Shown: positions 10,663 to 22,066 of the stretch, piece by piece
Numbering within the stretch: position 1 is the stretch's first letter
How the letters are laid out: every line of letters begins with the position of its first letter
NCBI RefSeq assembly: GCF_017377575.1
Contig: NZ_JAFREM010000011.1
Span: forward strand, 62,001-126,000
Direction: 5' to 3'
DNA: 64,000 nt
From: Candidatus Enterococcus moelleringii
GTDB taxonomy: Bacteria > Bacillota > Bacilli > Lactobacillales > Enterococcaceae
The notes under the pieces: generated by a model
What the model was told of the DNA's origin: nothing
Databases searched by the model: none
Seen by the model: only the letters and a program-made list of their open reading frames with translations
Made by a program: the position numbers and the translations under genes

Positions 10663-10843
10663 AGATATCAGAGAATTAACCACTGCCGAAATGCTTGATC
10701 AAGAAAAACAATTAAAAGAAGAATTGTTCAATCTTAGATTCCAACTAGCAACAGGTCAATTAGAAAACACTGCACGTATTAAAGAAGTACGTAAATCGAT
10801 TGCACGCATTAAAACTGTATTGCGTGAACAAACTGTAAAATAG
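10652..10843 (+). CDS. rpmC: 50S ribosomal protein L29
   Basis: 63 residues from the ATG at 10652, giving the canonical [15 protein letters not shown]. An in-frame GTG-type start 24 bases upstream would add MRKWVVNR, which is not family-like. The start lies inside rplP, with the GAGGAAATGGGTGGTG stretch as ribosome binding region, so translation is coupled. L29 sits beside L23 at the tunnel exit. Confidence 0.96.
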   Translation: MKVKDIRELTTAEMLDQEKQLKEELFNLRFQLATGQLENTARIKEVRKSIARIKTVLREQTVK

Positions 10844-10864
10844 TGGAAGGAGGCCATTTCAGGT

Positions 10865-11128
10865 ATGTCTGAAAGAAATCAACGTAAAGTTTATCAAGGT
10901 CGCGTGGTATCTGACAAAATGGACAAGACAATTACGGTTGTCGTTGAAACCAAGAAGAATCACCCTATCTATGGCAAACGCATGAAATATTCTAAAAAAT
11001 ATAAAGCTCATGACGAAAACAATGAAGCAAAAATTGGTGATGTTGTGAGAATTATGGAAACTCGTCCATTATCAGCTACTAAACGGTTCCGTTTGTTAGA
11101 AATCGTGGAAAAAGCAGTGGTTATCTAA
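10865..11128 (+). CDS. rpsQ: 30S ribosomal protein S17
   Basis: 87 residues. S17 is a primary 16S rRNA binder of OB fold. It begins [22 protein letters not shown] and keeps the [18 protein letters not shown] block. It starts after GGAAGGAGG. It is followed by an unusually long intra-operon gap of 133 bases before rplN. Confidence 0.97.
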   Translation: MSERNQRKVYQGRVVSDKMDKTITVVVETKKNHPIYGKRMKYSKKYKAHDENNEAKIGDVVRIMETRPLSATKRFRLLEIVEKAVVI

Positions 11129-11207
11129 TCACGCCAGAGTTTCGTAAATATTTCTATTTATACAAACCCGTCCTGCTTTGTTTTAAAGGTATGTGACGCA
11201 AGAATAA

Positions 11208-11630
<423 letters not shown>

Positions 11631-11666
11631 TCGGAATGTTTCAACCAAAGGAGGTGCGCAACAGTA

Positions 11667-11978
11667 ATGTTCGTTAAAAAAGGCGATAAAGTAAAAGTTA
11701 TCTCTGGTAAAGATAAAAATAAAGAAGGCGTAGTATTAGAAGTCCTTCCTAAAAAAGACAAAGTCGTTGTTGAAGGCGTCAATGTCGTTAAAAAACACCA
11801 AAAACCTTCTCAAACTGCCGCTCAAGGTGGAATTTTAGAGTTTGAAGCACCGATTCACGCTTCAAACGTGATGGTTATTGATCCTTCAAACGGAGAAGCA
11901 ACTCGCGTTGGCTACAAAGTAGTTGAAGGCAAAAAAGTCCGTGTTTCTAAGAAGACCGGCGAAGTTTTAGATAAATAA
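11667..11978 (+). CDS. rplX: 50S ribosomal protein L24
   Basis: 103 residues. L24 is an assembly initiator of the 50S subunit. A KOW motif covers the N-terminus ([20 protein letters not shown], residues 4-23). The ATG follows AAAGGAGGTG. Confidence 0.97.
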   Translation: MFVKKGDKVKVISGKDKNKEGVVLEVLPKKDKVVVEGVNVVKKHQKPSQTAAQGGILEFEAPIHASNVMVIDPSNGEATRVGYKVVEGKKVRVSKKTGEVLDK

Positions 11979-12003
11979 TTACAGGAAAGGAGGATCTTAT
12001 TAG

Positions 12004-12543
12004 ATGAACCGCCTAAGAGAAAAATATTTAAATGAAGTAACCCCATCATTGATGGAAAAATTTAACTATAGTTCAATCATGGAAGTACCTAAAGTTGACA
12101 AGATCGTCATCAACATGGGTGTTGGTGATGCGGTATCAAACGCAAAGAACTTGGACAAAGCAGTTGAAGAATTGGCATTGATTTCTGGTCAAAAACCAAT
12201 TATCACTAAAGCTAAAAAATCAATCGCTGGATTCCGATTGCGTGAAGGCATGCCGATTGGTGCGAAAGTAACACTACGTGGAGAAAGAATGTATGAGTTC
12301 TTAGACAAATTAGTGTCTGTATCTCTTCCACGTGTACGTGACTTCCACGGAATCAGCAAAAAAGCCTTTGACGGCCGCGGCAACTACACTTTGGGTATCA
12401 AAGAACAATTGATCTTCCCTGAAGTTGACTATGATTTAGTTGATAAAGTACGCGGAATGGATATCGTTGTTGTTACAACAGCTAACTCTGACGAAGAATC
12501 ACGCGAATTATTAACACAACTTGGAATGCCATTCCAAAAATAA
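12004..12543 (+). CDS. rplE: 50S ribosomal protein L5
   Basis: 179 residues. L5 binds 5S rRNA and joins it to the central protuberance, contacting P-site tRNA. It begins [20 protein letters not shown] and contains the conserved [17 protein letters not shown]. It has a strong AAAGGAGG ribosome binding site. Confidence 0.98.
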   Translation: MNRLREKYLNEVTPSLMEKFNYSSIMEVPKVDKIVINMGVGDAVSNAKNLDKAVEELALISGQKPIITKAKKSIAGFRLREGMPIGAKVTLRGERMYEFLDKLVSVSLPRVRDFHGISKKAFDGRGNYTLGIKEQLIFPEVDYDLVDKVRGMDIVVVTTANSDEESRELLTQLGMPFQK

Positions 12544-12561
12544 TCAAGGAGGCGAAAAAAT

Positions 12562-12747
12562 TTGGCTAAAAAATCAATGATTGCTAAAAACAAACGCCCT
12601 GCAAAATTCTCAACGCAAGAGTACACTCGTTGCGAACGCTGCGGACGTCCACATTCAGTTTATCGTAAATTTCATCTTTGCCGTATTTGCTTCCGCGAAC
12701 TTGCCTATAAAGGACAAATTCCCGGCGTGAAGAAAGCTAGCTGGTAA
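12562..12747 (+). CDS. rpsN: 30S ribosomal protein S14, zinc-binding type (TTG start)
   Basis: 61 residues, the short zinc (C+) form of S14 with the CERC and CRIC pairs (from about residues 24 and 40). The start is TTG at 12562, seven to eight bases after AAGGAGG, giving [19 protein letters not shown] is the rarest of the common start codons and is notable in so highly expressed an operon. No zinc-free S14 paralogue is in the window. Confidence 0.95.
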   Translation: MAKKSMIAKNKRPAKFSTQEYTRCERCGRPHSVYRKFHLCRICFRELAYKGQIPGVKKASW

Positions 12748-12780
12748 AATACAACTCGCATAAAGGAGGTAAACAGTTCA

Positions 12781-13179
12781 ATGGTCATGACAGATCCAAT
12801 TGCAGATTTTCTAACTCGTATTCGTAATGCCAACATGGTTAAACACGAATCATTAGAAGTACCTGCATCAACAATCAAACGTGACATCGCAGAAATCTTA
12901 AAACGTGAAGGTTTCATCCGTGATGTTGAATATATCGAAGATGACAAACAAGGCATGATCCGTGTTTTCCTTAAATACGGAAAAAATGACGAACGCGTTA
13001 TCACAAACTTAAAACGTATCTCTAAACCAGGCTTGCGTGCTTATGTCAAAGCTGACGAAGTACCAAAAGTATTAAACGGTTTAGGAATCGCAATCATCTC
13101 TACTTCAGACGGTGTTATCACTGATAAAGAAGCTAGAGCAAAAAACGTCGGCGGAGAAGTATTAGCTTACGTTTGGTAA
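12781..13179 (+). CDS. rpsH: 30S ribosomal protein S8
   Basis: 132 residues. S8 binds the central domain of 16S rRNA and in E. coli represses the spc operon. It starts [18 protein letters not shown] and ends in the conserved GGEVLAYVW. An ATG two codons later (12787) is possible, but the first suits the AAAGGAGG spacing. Confidence 0.97.
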   Translation: MVMTDPIADFLTRIRNANMVKHESLEVPASTIKRDIAEILKREGFIRDVEYIEDDKQGMIRVFLKYGKNDERVITNLKRISKPGLRAYVKADEVPKVLNGLGIAIISTSDGVITDKEARAKNVGGEVLAYVW

Positions 13180-13210
13180 TTTCAAACAATCCATGAGGAG
13201 GTGTCTTTAA

Positions 13211-13747
13211 GTGAGCCGTATTGGTAATAAAATTGTCGTTTTACCTGCAGGAGTTGAAGTAACTCAAAAAGGAAATGACATTACTGTAAAAGGACCAAAA
13301 GGTGAATTAACACGTACGTTTTCTTCTGATATCAAAATGAGTATCGAAGGCAGCGAAGTAACATTCACTCGTCCAAATGAAAGCAAAGAGATGAAAACTA
13401 TTCACGGAACTACTCGTGCAAACTTCAATAACATGGTTGTTGGTGTTTCCGAAGGTTTCCAAAAAGCATTAGAATTAATCGGGGTTGGGTACCGTGCGCA
13501 ATTACAAGGTTCAAAACTTGTCCTAAACGTTGGTTACTCACATCCAGTTGAAATTGTAGCTCCAGAAGGAATTACAATCGAAGTTCCTGCAAACACACAA
13601 GTTGTGATTAAAGGTTCGAACAAAGAAGTAGTCGGTGAAGTTGCAGCGAAAATTCGCAGCACTCGTCCGCCAGAACCTTACAAAGGCAAAGGAATTCGTT
13701 ATGTTGGCGAATATGTACGCCGTAAAGAAGGTAAAACTGGTAAATAG
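13211..13747 (+). CDS. rplF: 50S ribosomal protein L6
   Basis: 178 residues. L6 lies near the factor-binding site and L7/L12 stalk base. The start is GTG at 13211 after GAGGAGG, giving [15 protein letters not shown]. The C-terminal signature [20 protein letters not shown] is complete. Confidence 0.98.
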   Translation: MSRIGNKIVVLPAGVEVTQKGNDITVKGPKGELTRTFSSDIKMSIEGSEVTFTRPNESKEMKTIHGTTRANFNNMVVGVSEGFQKALELIGVGYRAQLQGSKLVLNVGYSHPVEIVAPEGITIEVPANTQVVIKGSNKEVVGEVAAKIRSTRPPEPYKGKGIRYVGEYVRRKEGKTGK

Positions 13748-13799
13748 TAGGTTTACCCTACATGCGGCCTAGGCCAGCTTAATTTAAGAGGTGACAATT

Positions 13800-14156
13800 G
13801 TGATTACAAAACCAGATAAAAACAAAACACGCCAAAAGCGCCACATGCGCGTACGCGGCAAAATCTCTGGTACTGCTGAGTGCCCACGCTTGAACGTTTT
13901 CCGTTCTAACAAAAACATCTACGCGCAAGTAATTGATGACGTAGCGGGTGTGACGCTAGCAAGTGCCTCTACCTTGGATAAAGAAATTTCAGGTGGAAAC
14001 AAAACTGAACAAGCACAAGAAGTCGGCAAATTAGTTGCTGAACGTGCTTCTGAAAAAGGTATTAAAGTAGTAGTCTTTGACCGTGGTGGATACCTTTACC
14101 ATGGCCGTGTAGCAGCTTTAGCTCAAGCAGCTCGCGAAAATGGACTAGAATTTTAG
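13800..14156 (+). CDS. rplR: 50S ribosomal protein L18
   Basis: 118 residues. L18 binds 5S rRNA. I chose GTG at 13800, which gives the family-like [20 protein letters not shown] and lies six bases after the AGAGGTG ribosome binding site. The in-frame GTG at 13791 lies inside that site. The C-terminal [21 protein letters not shown] is conserved. Confidence 0.93.
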   Translation: MITKPDKNKTRQKRHMRVRGKISGTAECPRLNVFRSNKNIYAQVIDDVAGVTLASASTLDKEISGGNKTEQAQEVGKLVAERASEKGIKVVVFDRGGYLYHGRVAALAQAARENGLEF

Positions 14157-14176
14157 GAAAAGGAGGAACACCATTC

Positions 14177-14674
14177 ATGGTTTATATCGATCCAAAACAT
14201 TTGGAATTAGAAGACCGCGTTGTTGCGATTAACCGTGTAACTAAAGTTGTTAAAGGTGGACGTCGTCTACGCTTTGCAGCCCTAGTTGTAGTCGGTGACA
14301 AAAACGGTCACGTAGGCTTTGGTACTGGTAAAGCACAAGAAGTACCTGAAGCAATTCGTAAAGCAATCGAAGATGCGAAGAAAAACCTAGTCGAAGTACC
14401 AATGGTAGGAACAACTCTTCCTCACGAAGTTATTGGTGTATTCGGCGGCGGACGTATCTTAATGAAACCTGCCGTAGAAGGTTCTGGGGTTGCCGCTGGT
14501 GGACCTGTTCGTGCCGTCTTGGAATTGGCTGGAGTAGCTGACGTTACTTCTAAATCTCTAGGCTCAAACACACCAATCAACGTTGTTCGTGCAACTGTTG
14601 AAGGTTTGAAACAATTAAAACGTGCAGAAGAAGTAGCGCAATTGCGCGGCGTCTCTGTAGAAGACTTAGTATAA
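14177..14674 (+). CDS. rpsE: 30S ribosomal protein S5
   Basis: 165 residues. S5 guards the mRNA entry channel together with S3 and S4 and affects decoding accuracy. The double-stranded RNA binding N-domain contains [18 protein letters not shown]; the C-domain has [27 protein letters not shown] precedes the ATG. Confidence 0.98.
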   Translation: MVYIDPKHLELEDRVVAINRVTKVVKGGRRLRFAALVVVGDKNGHVGFGTGKAQEVPEAIRKAIEDAKKNLVEVPMVGTTLPHEVIGVFGGGRILMKPAVEGSGVAAGGPVRAVLELAGVADVTSKSLGSNTPINVVRATVEGLKQLKRAEEVAQLRGVSVEDLV

Positions 14675-14688
14675 GGAGGACGAAAATA

Positions 14689-14868
14689 ATGGCTGAATTA
14701 AAAATTACTTTAAGACGCAGTGTTATCGGACGTCCTCAAAACCAACGTGATACAGTGAAAGCTCTAGGCTTGAGAAAGTTGAATAGCACCGTTGTTAAAC
14801 CTAGCAACGAAGCCATCAAAGGTATGGTTAACACTATTTCACATTTAGTGGACGTAGAAGAAGTCTAG
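14689..14868 (+). CDS. rpmD: 50S ribosomal protein L30
   Basis: 59 residues read directly from ATG 14689 to TAG 14868, beginning [21 protein letters not shown]30 is a small 50S protein found in this position between rpsE and rplO. A strong TAAGGAGG lies just upstream. The length and the conserved [13 protein letters not shown] stretch match the family. Confidence 0.96.
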   Translation: MAELKITLRRSVIGRPQNQRDTVKALGLRKLNSTVVKPSNEAIKGMVNTISHLVDVEEV

Positions 14869-14904
14869 AAATTAGATTTAGATTGTTAAGGAGGTGCCAA
14901 ATTA

Positions 14905-15345
14905 ATGAAACTTCATGAATTAAAACCTGCAGAAGGTTCTCGTAAAGTTCGTAATCGTGTCGGTCGCGGAACTTCATCAGGTAACGGTAAAACTTCTGGT
15001 CGTGGACAAAAGGGTCAAAACTCTCGTTCAGGTGGAGGCGTGCGCTTAGGCTTTGAAGGGGGTCAAACTCCTTTATTCCGTCGTTTGCCAAAACGTGGAT
15101 TTACTAACGTAAACCGCAAGGAATACGCAGTAGTAAACTTAGACGTTCTTAACCGCTTTGAAGACGGAACAGAAGTAACTCCAGTTGTCTTGGTTGAAGC
15201 TGGAATCGTGAAAAACGAAAAATCTGGAATCAAAGTATTAGCTAAAGGTTCTTTAGATAAAAAATTAACAGTTAAGGCTACAAAATTCTCGAAAGCTGCA
15301 CAAGAAGCAATTGAAGCTGCAGGTGGATCAATCGAGGTGATCTAA
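14905..15345 (+). CDS. rplO: 50S ribosomal protein L15
   Basis: 146 residues. L15 is a late 50S assembly protein. The glycine/arginine-rich N-terminus ([20 protein letters not shown]) is typical. The stop overlaps the secY start (TAATG), so secY is translationally coupled. Confidence 0.97.
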   Translation: MKLHELKPAEGSRKVRNRVGRGTSSGNGKTSGRGQKGQNSRSGGGVRLGFEGGQTPLFRRLPKRGFTNVNRKEYAVVNLDVLNRFEDGTEVTPVVLVEAGIVKNEKSGIKVLAKGSLDKKLTVKATKFSKAAQEAIEAAGGSIEVI

Positions 15346-16646
15346 TGTTTAAACTTTTAAAAGATTCTTTTAAGGTAAAAAACATCCGATCTCGTATCCT
15401 GTTTACGGTATTGATCTTACTGGTTTTTAGAATCGGTGCTCAGATCACAGTACCCGGGGTTGATGCTAGAGGATTGCAAGGCTTAAGCGAAATGCCATTT
15501 TTCAGAATGCTGAATATGGTCAGCGGTTCTGCCATGCAAAACTTCTCAATTTTCTCTATGGGGGTTTCACCCTATATTACAGCATCTATCGTAATTCAAT
15601 TATTGCAGATGGATATTGTGCCGAAATTTGTTGAATGGTCTAAGCAAGGGGAAGTCGGACGGAAGAAACTGAATCAAGCAACGCGTTACTTAACGTTGGT
15701 GCTGGCATTCGTTCAATCTGTCTCTATCACAGCAGGATTTAACTATTTTGCTCAATTTGGTTTCGTACCAGATAGTGATATGCAAACCTTTATAACTATC
15801 GGTGTCATCTTAACGGCTGGTACCATGGTTGTTACTTGGCTAGGTGAACAAATTACGGAAAAAGGAATTGGGAATGGCGTTTCTATGATTATCTTTGCCG
15901 GAATCGTTTCACGGTTGCCGCAAAGTATTGTAGACATTTACGAGGACTATTTCGTGAATATTGAATCTAGTGAAATTTGGAAATCTGTCATTTTTGTTGT
16001 AATTCTAGTACTAGCAATGATCTTGATCGTTGTTTTTGTTACTTACTTCCAGCAAGCGGAACGAAAAATTCCGATTCAATATACTAAACAAGTCGTTGGT
16101 GCACCAACCAGCAGCTATTTGCCATTAAAAGTAAATGCTGCCGGCGTTATTCCGGTTATCTTTGCCAGCTCTTTCATCGCAACACCAAATGCGGTGCTGC
16201 AAGCCTTAGCGGGTCGCTATGGCGCGGAAGATTGGTATGGGATTGTAACTAATTTGTTTAGTTATAACACGGTACCCGGTGCGGCGATTTATACTGTTCT
16301 GATTGTTGCCTTTACTTTCTTCTATGCCTTTGTTCAGGTAAATCCTGAGAAATTGGCAGAGAACTTGCAAAAACAAGGAAGTTACATTCCGCGTGTGCGC
16401 CCAGGTAAAGGGACTGAAGAATACGTATCGCAAATCTTGATGCGTTTAAGTGTAGTTGGTGCTATGTTCTTAGGACTAATTGCCTTAATTCCAATCATTG
16501 CTCAAATGGTTTGGGACTTGCCACAATCTATCGGATTGGGCGGTACCAGCTTGCTGATCGTGGTAGGGGTTGCGTTAGAGACTGCGAAACAATTAGAAGG
16601 ACTTATGTTGAAACGGCGTTATGTCGGTTTCATGGATGCAGAGTAA
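15345..16646 (+). CDS. secY: Protein translocase subunit SecY
   Basis: 433 residues. SecY is the channel of the SecYEG translocon in the cytoplasmic membrane. About ten transmembrane segments are visible, with plug region GVDARGLQG near residue 38 and the cytosolic loop YTKQVVGAPTSSYLPLKVNAAG near residue 245. It overlaps rplO by one base. A hairpin (GTTGAGG/CCTCAAC, 16651-16668) without a U-tract lies between it and adk. Confidence 0.98.
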   Translation: MFKLLKDSFKVKNIRSRILFTVLILLVFRIGAQITVPGVDARGLQGLSEMPFFRMLNMVSGSAMQNFSIFSMGVSPYITASIVIQLLQMDIVPKFVEWSKQGEVGRKKLNQATRYLTLVLAFVQSVSITAGFNYFAQFGFVPDSDMQTFITIGVILTAGTMVVTWLGEQITEKGIGNGVSMIIFAGIVSRLPQSIVDIYEDYFVNIESSEIWKSVIFVVILVLAMILIVVFVTYFQQAERKIPIQYTKQVVGAPTSSYLPLKVNAAGVIPVIFASSFIATPNAVLQALAGRYGAEDWYGIVTNLFSYNTVPGAAIYTVLIVAFTFFYAFVQVNPEKLAENLQKQGSYIPRVRPGKGTEEYVSQILMRLSVVGAMFLGLIALIPIIAQMVWDLPQSIGLGGTSLLIVVGVALETAKQLEGLMLKRRYVGFMDAE

Positions 16647-16693
16647 GTGGGTTGAGGGGTTCCTCAACACCCTTCTCGCTTCGCATTTATTAA

Positions 16694-17353
<660 letters not shown>

Positions 17354-17387
17354 TTTTTTACTACCGACTTGAAAAATGCAGTTCGTC

Positions 17388-17416
17388 TTGCCAAGTTTAA
17401 TGTTTTATGATAGAAT
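17388..17416 (+). promoter_or_regulatory. Internal promoter before infA
   Basis: The -35 TTGCCA (17388-17393) and -10 TAGAAT (17411-17416) are 17 bases apart in the 174-base adk-infA gap. The leader then folds ACTTCT/AGAAGT (about 17429-17445) and a stem around GGTGGGAACT/GTTTCCGCC (about 17460-17482). This would let infA, rpmJ, rpsM, rpsK, rpoA and rplQ be expressed partly independently of the rpsJ promoter. Confidence 0.75.
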
Positions 17417-17527
17417 ATGTCAGTCCGACTTCTAACTAGAAGTGAAACTTAAAAATCAAGGTGGGAACTGCAGTTTCCGCCATTTTATCGTGTGAAAATG
17501 CGAAACAAAAACAAGGAGGTACTCTGC

Positions 17528-17746
17528 GTGGCAAAAGATGATATGATCGAAATCGAAGGAACAGTCGTCGAAACTTTGCCGAATGCAATGTTTAAAGTCG
17601 AATTGGAAAATGGGCACGAAGTACTTGCACATGTTTCCGGTAAAATTCGAATGCATTATATTCGAATCTTGCCGGGGGATAAAGTGACTGTTGAACTTTC
17701 TCCTTATGATCTAAGTCGTGGTCGCATTACCTATCGCTTTAAGTAA
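17528..17746 (+). CDS. infA: Translation initiation factor IF-1
   Basis: 72 residues from GTG at 17528, the invariant IF-1 length, starting [21 protein letters not shown]-1 is an OB-fold protein that occupies the 30S A site during initiation. The upstream in-frame start at 17492 precedes the AAGGAGGT ribosome binding site and is rejected. Confidence 0.97.
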   Translation: MAKDDMIEIEGTVVETLPNAMFKVELENGHEVLAHVSGKIRMHYIRILPGDKVTVELSPYDLSRGRITYRFK

Positions 17747-17779
17747 ATTGTACTCCGTAAAACTTCAGGAGGTATTATC

Positions 17780-17896
17780 ATGAAAGTAAGACCATCAGTA
17801 AAACCAATGTGCGAACATTGTAAAGTGATTCGTCGTAACGGACGAGTTATGGTGATTTGCCCAGCAAATCCAAAACACAAACAACGTCAAGGATAA
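17780..17896 (+). CDS. rpmJ: 50S ribosomal protein L36, zinc type
   Basis: 38 residues, read from ATG 17780 to TAA 17896, beginning [21 protein letters not shown]. It is the C+ form, with CEHC and a downstream Cys/His pair (CPANPKH) binding zinc. CAGGAGG precedes it. It lies in the canonical position between infA and rpsM. Confidence 0.97.
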   Translation: MKVRPSVKPMCEHCKVIRRNGRVMVICPANPKHKQRQG

Positions 17897-17914
17897 TTGG
17901 AGGTGTAATTTAAT

Positions 17915-18280
17915 ATGGCTCGTATTGCAGGAGTAGATATTCCTCGTGATAAACGCGTAGTAATTTCTTTAACTTATATTTTTGGTATCGGAAATACTAC
18001 TGCGAAACAAATTCTAGCCGATGCTGGCGTATCTGAAGACATTCGTGTACGTGATCTAACAAACGAACAAACAGACGCTATTCGTGCAGAAGTTGATAAA
18101 TTAAAAGTTGAAGGTGACCTTCGTCGTGAAGTCAACCTAAACATCAAACGCCTGATGGAAATCGGTTCTTACCGTGGAATCCGTCATCGTCGTGGATTAC
18201 CAACTCGTGGTCAAAACACGAAAAACAATGCGCGCACTCGTAAGGGTCCAGCTCGCGCGATTGCAGGTAAGAAAAAATAA
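17915..18280 (+). CDS. rpsM: 30S ribosomal protein S13
   Basis: 121 residues. S13 forms intersubunit bridges and touches P-site tRNA. It begins [21 protein letters not shown] and ends in the basic tail after [15 protein letters not shown]. It starts 18 bases after rpmJ. Confidence 0.98.
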   Translation: MARIAGVDIPRDKRVVISLTYIFGIGNTTAKQILADAGVSEDIRVRDLTNEQTDAIRAEVDKLKVEGDLRREVNLNIKRLMEIGSYRGIRHRRGLPTRGQNTKNNARTRKGPARAIAGKKK

Positions 18281-18303
18281 TTAGTGAAGGAGGTTAAATC
18301 TTC

Positions 18304-18693
18304 ATGGTAGCAAAGAAAGTTAATCGTAAACGTCGTGTGAAGAAGAATATTGAGTCAGGAATTGCTCACATTCATTCGACTTTTAACAATACAATCATCA
18401 TGATTACTGATAAAAACGGTAATGCTCTAGCTTGGTCTTCTGCTGGTTCATTAGGCTTTAAAGGTAGTAAAAAATCTACTCCTTTCGCTGCTCAAATGGC
18501 TGCTGAAACAGCTACAAAAGCTGCAATGGAACATGGTTTGAAAAGTGTTGAAGTAACTGTTAAAGGACCTGGTTCAGGTCGTGAAGCAGCTATTCGTTCA
18601 TTGCAAGCAACAGGTTTGGAAGTAACCGCAATTCGTGACGTGACTCCAGTACCTCATAATGGATGCCGCCCTCCAAAACGCCGTCGTGTTTAA
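18304..18693 (+). CDS. rpsK: 30S ribosomal protein S11
   Basis: 129 residues. S11 lines the platform near the E site. It has the conserved [18 protein letters not shown] and C-terminal [23 protein letters not shown] precedes the ATG. Confidence 0.98.
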   Translation: MVAKKVNRKRRVKKNIESGIAHIHSTFNNTIIMITDKNGNALAWSSAGSLGFKGSKKSTPFAAQMAAETATKAAMEHGLKSVEVTVKGPGSGREAAIRSLQATGLEVTAIRDVTPVPHNGCRPPKRRRV

Positions 18694-18774
18694 TGAGTGC
18701 CCCTCTCACTATGAGTTTTACAGGAACGTCATTGAACAAGACACTTTTCGTTTTGAAAGGGGTAAATGATAAGA

Positions 18775-19713
18775 ATGATTGAATTCGAAAAACCAAGAAT
18801 CACAAAAATTGATGAAGACAGAGATTATGGCAAGTTCGTTGTTGAGCCTTTGGAAAGAGGTTATGGAACTACTTTAGGTAATTCTCTACGTCGTATTCTA
18901 CTTTCTTCTTTACCTGGTGCTGCTATTACTAATATTCAAATTGACGGCGTATTGCATGAATTCTCTACTGTAAAAGGTGTAAGAGAAGACGTAGTACAAA
19001 TTATCTTGAATATCAAAGGTTTAGCGTTGAAATTATTCACCGAAGAAGAAAAAACCCTTGAGATCGATATTACTGGACCAGCTACGGTTACTGCCGGCGA
19101 TATTATCGTTGACAGCGACGTTGAAATCTTAAATAAAGATATGTACATCTGTACAGTTGCTGAAGGTGCGACATTCCACGCTCGCCTTACAGTAAGACCT
19201 GGTCGAGGTTATGTTCAAGCAGACGAAAACAAAAAAGAAGATATGCCAATCGGTGTACTTCCAGTCGATTCTATCTACACACCAGTACGTAAAGTCAACT
19301 ACCAAGTTGAAAATACCCGTGTCGGTCGTAGAGATGATTTTGATAAATTAACGATGGAAATTTGGACAGACGGTTCAATTATTGCGCAAGAAGCGTTAAG
19401 CTTAGCTGCAAAAATTTTAACTGAACATTTGGATATCTTTGTAAATCTAACAGATGAAGCGAAAAATGCGGAAATCATGGTAGAAAAAGAAGAAACTCAA
19501 AAAGAAAAAATGTTGGAAATGACCATCGAAGAACTAGATTTGTCTGTACGTTCATACAACTGTTTGAAACGTGCCGGAATCAATACGGTTCAAGAATTAA
19601 CGAATAAGTCTGAACCTGAAATGATCAAGGTTCGTAATTTAGGCCGTAAATCACTTGAAGAAGTGAAAGCTAAATTACATGATTTAGGCCTAGGCCTACG
19701 TAAAGACGATTAA
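18775..19713 (+). CDS. rpoA: RNA polymerase alpha subunit
   Basis: 312 residues from ATG 18775, giving [17 protein letters not shown]. The alpha dimer nucleates polymerase assembly; the C-terminal domain binds UP elements and activators. The N-domain ([20 protein letters not shown]) and the alpha-CTD ([20 protein letters not shown]) are both complete. An in-frame ATG at 18766 is only about three bases from the AAAGGGG ribosome binding site, so the later start is preferred, but the choice is not certain. Confidence 0.96.
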   Translation: MIEFEKPRITKIDEDRDYGKFVVEPLERGYGTTLGNSLRRILLSSLPGAAITNIQIDGVLHEFSTVKGVREDVVQIILNIKGLALKLFTEEEKTLEIDITGPATVTAGDIIVDSDVEILNKDMYICTVAEGATFHARLTVRPGRGYVQADENKKEDMPIGVLPVDSIYTPVRKVNYQVENTRVGRRDDFDKLTMEIWTDGSIIAQEALSLAAKILTEHLDIFVNLTDEAKNAEIMVEKEETQKEKMLEMTIEELDLSVRSYNCLKRAGINTVQELTNKSEPEMIKVRNLGRKSLEEVKAKLHDLGLGLRKDD

Positions 19714-19740
19714 TATTGTTGACAAAGGAGGGAAACCTAC

Positions 19741-20121
19741 GTGAGTTATCGTAAATTAGGACGCACATCTAGCCAACGTAAAGCTATGTTGCGTGACTTA
19801 ACAACTGACTTAATTATCAACGAACGCATCGTAACGACTGAAACTCGTGCGAAAGAAATTCGTTCAACAACTGAAAAGATGATTACTTTAGGAAAACGCG
19901 GGGATCTTCATGCACGTCGCCAAGCAGCACGCTTTGTACGTAATGAAACCGCTGATGTTCGCGAAGAAAACGATGAAATCGTTGTTGAAACAGCTTTACA
20001 AAAGCTATTTAACGACATTGCACCTCGTTACGCTGAACGTCAAGGAGGATACACTCGTATCTTGAAAACTGAACCTCGTCGCGGCGACAACGCCCCTATG
20101 GTTGTTATTGAACTTGTTTAA
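19741..20121 (+). CDS. rplQ: 50S ribosomal protein L17
   Basis: 126 residues. L17 lies at the tunnel exit rim. GTG start at 19741 after AAAGGAGGG gives [20 protein letters not shown]. It is the last gene of the ribosomal super-operon and is followed immediately by a branched RNA structure. Confidence 0.97.
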   Translation: MSYRKLGRTSSQRKAMLRDLTTDLIINERIVTTETRAKEIRSTTEKMITLGKRGDLHARRQAARFVRNETADVREENDEIVVETALQKLFNDIAPRYAERQGGYTRILKTEPRRGDNAPMVVIELV

Positions 20122-20132
20122 TAATCACTCTT

Positions 20133-20248
20133 CACTTTAAGATGATTCTTTAGAGTGTTATGATGTTGGAGAGAAATCTCCGAGTCTAGCTCAGCGCTGC
20201 TTCCCAGATTGTTCTGGGAAGCATGCACTCATCATAAAGTGTTTTTTT
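20133..20248 (+). ncRNA. L17 downstream element (structured 3' UTR of rplQ) with terminator
   Basis: Twelve bases after the rplQ stop begins a multi-stem fold. TTATGATG (20158-20165) pairs with CATCATAA (20230-20237). Inside are a GGAGA-GAAA-TCTCC tetraloop hairpin (20168-20181) and a perfect ten-pair GCTTCCCAGA/TCTGGGAAGC hairpin (20199-20222). A possible outer stem CACTTT (20133-20138) pairs with AAAGTG (20236-20241). A seven-T tract follows at 20242-20248. Position and architecture fit the L17 downstream element motif described bioinformatically in lactic acid bacteria and Listeria. Its function is unknown; here it can also act as terminator. Confidence 0.75.
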
Positions 20249-20384
20249 GTACCCTGATTTCCTGTCAAGACATCAAGGTATCAAAAAGCATTTTAAGTAG
20301 AACAAATTGAAAAAATCCCGCTTTTTTGCTAGTCTTAGGACAGATTTTTGGGAAATGAAATATATGTAAATGAAGGGTGCTGTC

Positions 20385-21221
20385 ATGGATCCAATTATTG
20401 AAGTTAATCAGATTGAATTTAGCTACCAAGAAGATACCCCACCAGCATTAAAAGATGTTTCTTTTACTATAAATAGAGGTGAATGGATTGCCATCGTTGG
20501 ACACAACGGTTCTGGAAAATCCACCCTTGCCAAAACCATTAATGGCTTGCAGATGCCGCAAAAGGGCAGTGTCAAAGTTGGTGGCCAAGTGCTCTCAGAA
20601 GAGTCTGTCTGGGATGTTCGTCGCATGGTGGGCATGGTTTTCCAAAATCCTGACAATCAGTTCGTGGGAGCGACTGTGGAAGACGATGTCGCTTTTGGGT
20701 TAGAAAATCAAGGCATTGAGCGCAATGAAATGCTAAAACGGGTAACAAATGCTTTGGAACAAGTCAAGATGACTTCATTTGCGACCCGGGAACCGGCGCG
20801 TTTGTCAGGCGGGCAAAAGCAGCGGGTGGCCATTGCTGGAGTAGTGGCACTGCGTCCAGACATTATTATTTTGGATGAAGCTACCAGCATGTTGGACCCG
20901 GAAGGTCGGGAAGACGTGATTGCAACGATTCGTCAAATTAAAGAAGAAAACGAGCTAACCGTTATTTCTATTACTCATGATATTGATGAGGCAGCCAGTG
21001 CTAATCGCATCTTAGTCATGCGGGAAGGTCAGCTGTACCAGGAAGGAACACCGGGGGAAATCTTCTCTGCAGGTCCTGAACTGGTTTCGTTAGGACTTGA
21101 TCTGCCATTTCCTGAAAAGTTAAAAATGGCATTGAAGGCCCGTGGGGTTGAAGTCCCAACCACCTATTTGGATGAAGAAGGGATGATGGACTGGTTATGG
21201 ACATCCGTTTTGAAAAAGTAA
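20385..21221 (+). CDS. ecfA1: ECF transporter ATPase A1
   Basis: 278 residues from ATG 20385, which follows GAAGGGTG; the in-frame ATG at 20370 has no ribosome binding site. It is one of two ABC ATPases energising energy-coupling-factor vitamin transporters. Walker A is GHNGSGKST near residue 42, the signature is [13 protein letters not shown] near residue 143, and Walker B is [13 protein letters not shown]. The last 25 bases overlap ecfA2. The substrate-binding S components are encoded elsewhere. Confidence 0.95.
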   Translation: MDPIIEVNQIEFSYQEDTPPALKDVSFTINRGEWIAIVGHNGSGKSTLAKTINGLQMPQKGSVKVGGQVLSEESVWDVRRMVGMVFQNPDNQFVGATVEDDVAFGLENQGIERNEMLKRVTNALEQVKMTSFATREPARLSGGQKQRVAIAGVVALRPDIIILDEATSMLDPEGREDVIATIRQIKEENELTVISITHDIDEAASANRILVMREGQLYQEGTPGEIFSAGPELVSLGLDLPFPEKLKMALKARGVEVPTTYLDEEGMMDWLWTSVLKK

Positions 21222-22066
21222 GCTATGTTTATCAACCGAATACTCCCTTTGAACAACGTGCACTAGTTGATATTGATTTAGCGATTGAAGAAGGTTCTTA
21301 TACGGCATTAGTTGGACATACCGGCAGCGGCAAGTCCACACTTTTGCAGCATCTAAATGCGTTGTTGAAGCCAACTGATGGCCAGGTAACGATTGGTGAT
21401 CGGGTGATTACACCGACCACTGACAACAAAAACTTAAAACCCGTGCGGAAAAAAGTCGGGATCGTTTTTCAGTTTCCAGAAGCACAGCTGTTTGAAGAAA
21501 CAGTGGCTAAGGATATCGCCTTTGGTCCTCAGAACTTTGGGGTGAAGGAAGAAGAAGCGTTGAAATTAGCAGCTGAGATGTTGAATTTAGTTGGTCTAGA
21601 TGAAAGCTTCTTGGAACGCTCGCCATTTGAACTATCTGGCGGCCAGATGCGTCGGGTAGCGATTGCTGGTGTATTGGCAATGCAGCCGGAAGTATTGGTC
21701 TTAGATGAGCCGACAGCTGGGTTAGATCCGGCTGGGCGCAAGGAAATGATGGAAATATTTTGGCGTTTGCATAAAGATCGCAACATGACGATTGTTTTAG
21801 TGACCCATTTAATGGATGATGTGGCGAATTTTGCCAATTATGTTTATGTATTGGAAAAAGGCCAAGTGGTCAACAGCGGAACTCCGCAAGCGGTCTTTCA
21901 AAATGTTGAATGGCTGAAAGAAAAGCAACTAGGGGTTCCTGCAGCTAGTGCATTTGCTGAAAAGATGCAGGAAAAGGGCGCTCGTTTTGACCAGTTGCCT
22001 TTGACAGAAACAGAACTAGCGGATTGGATTATTCGTGAGGCAGGAGGTACTGTCCATGATGAATAA
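21197..22066 (+). CDS. ecfA2: ECF transporter ATPase A2
   Basis: 289 residues. It is the second ATPase of the ECF module and pairs with EcfA1. Walker A is [15 protein letters not shown] near residue 41, the signature [13 protein letters not shown] near residue 146, and Walker [14 protein letters not shown]. It is embedded between ecfA1 and ecfT with overlaps of 25 and 11 bases, implying translational coupling. Confidence 0.95.
   Translation: MDIRFEKVSYVYQPNTPFEQRALVDIDLAIEEGSYTALVGHTGSGKSTLLQHLNALLKPTDGQVTIGDRVITPTTDNKNLKPVRKKVGIVFQFPEAQLFEETVAKDIAFGPQNFGVKEEEALKLAAEMLNLVGLDESFLERSPFELSGGQMRRVAIAGVLAMQPEVLVLDEPTAGLDPAGRKEMMEIFWRLHKDRNMTIVLVTHLMDDVANFANYVYVLEKGQVVNSGTPQAVFQNVEWLKEKQLGVPAASAFAEKMQEKGARFDQLPLTETELADWIIREAGGTVHDE

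Noticed and set aside
16649-16672. Hairpin GTTGAGG/CCTCAAC between secY and adk as a terminator
   Set aside because: No U-tract follows and adk belongs to the same operon; noted only as a local structure.
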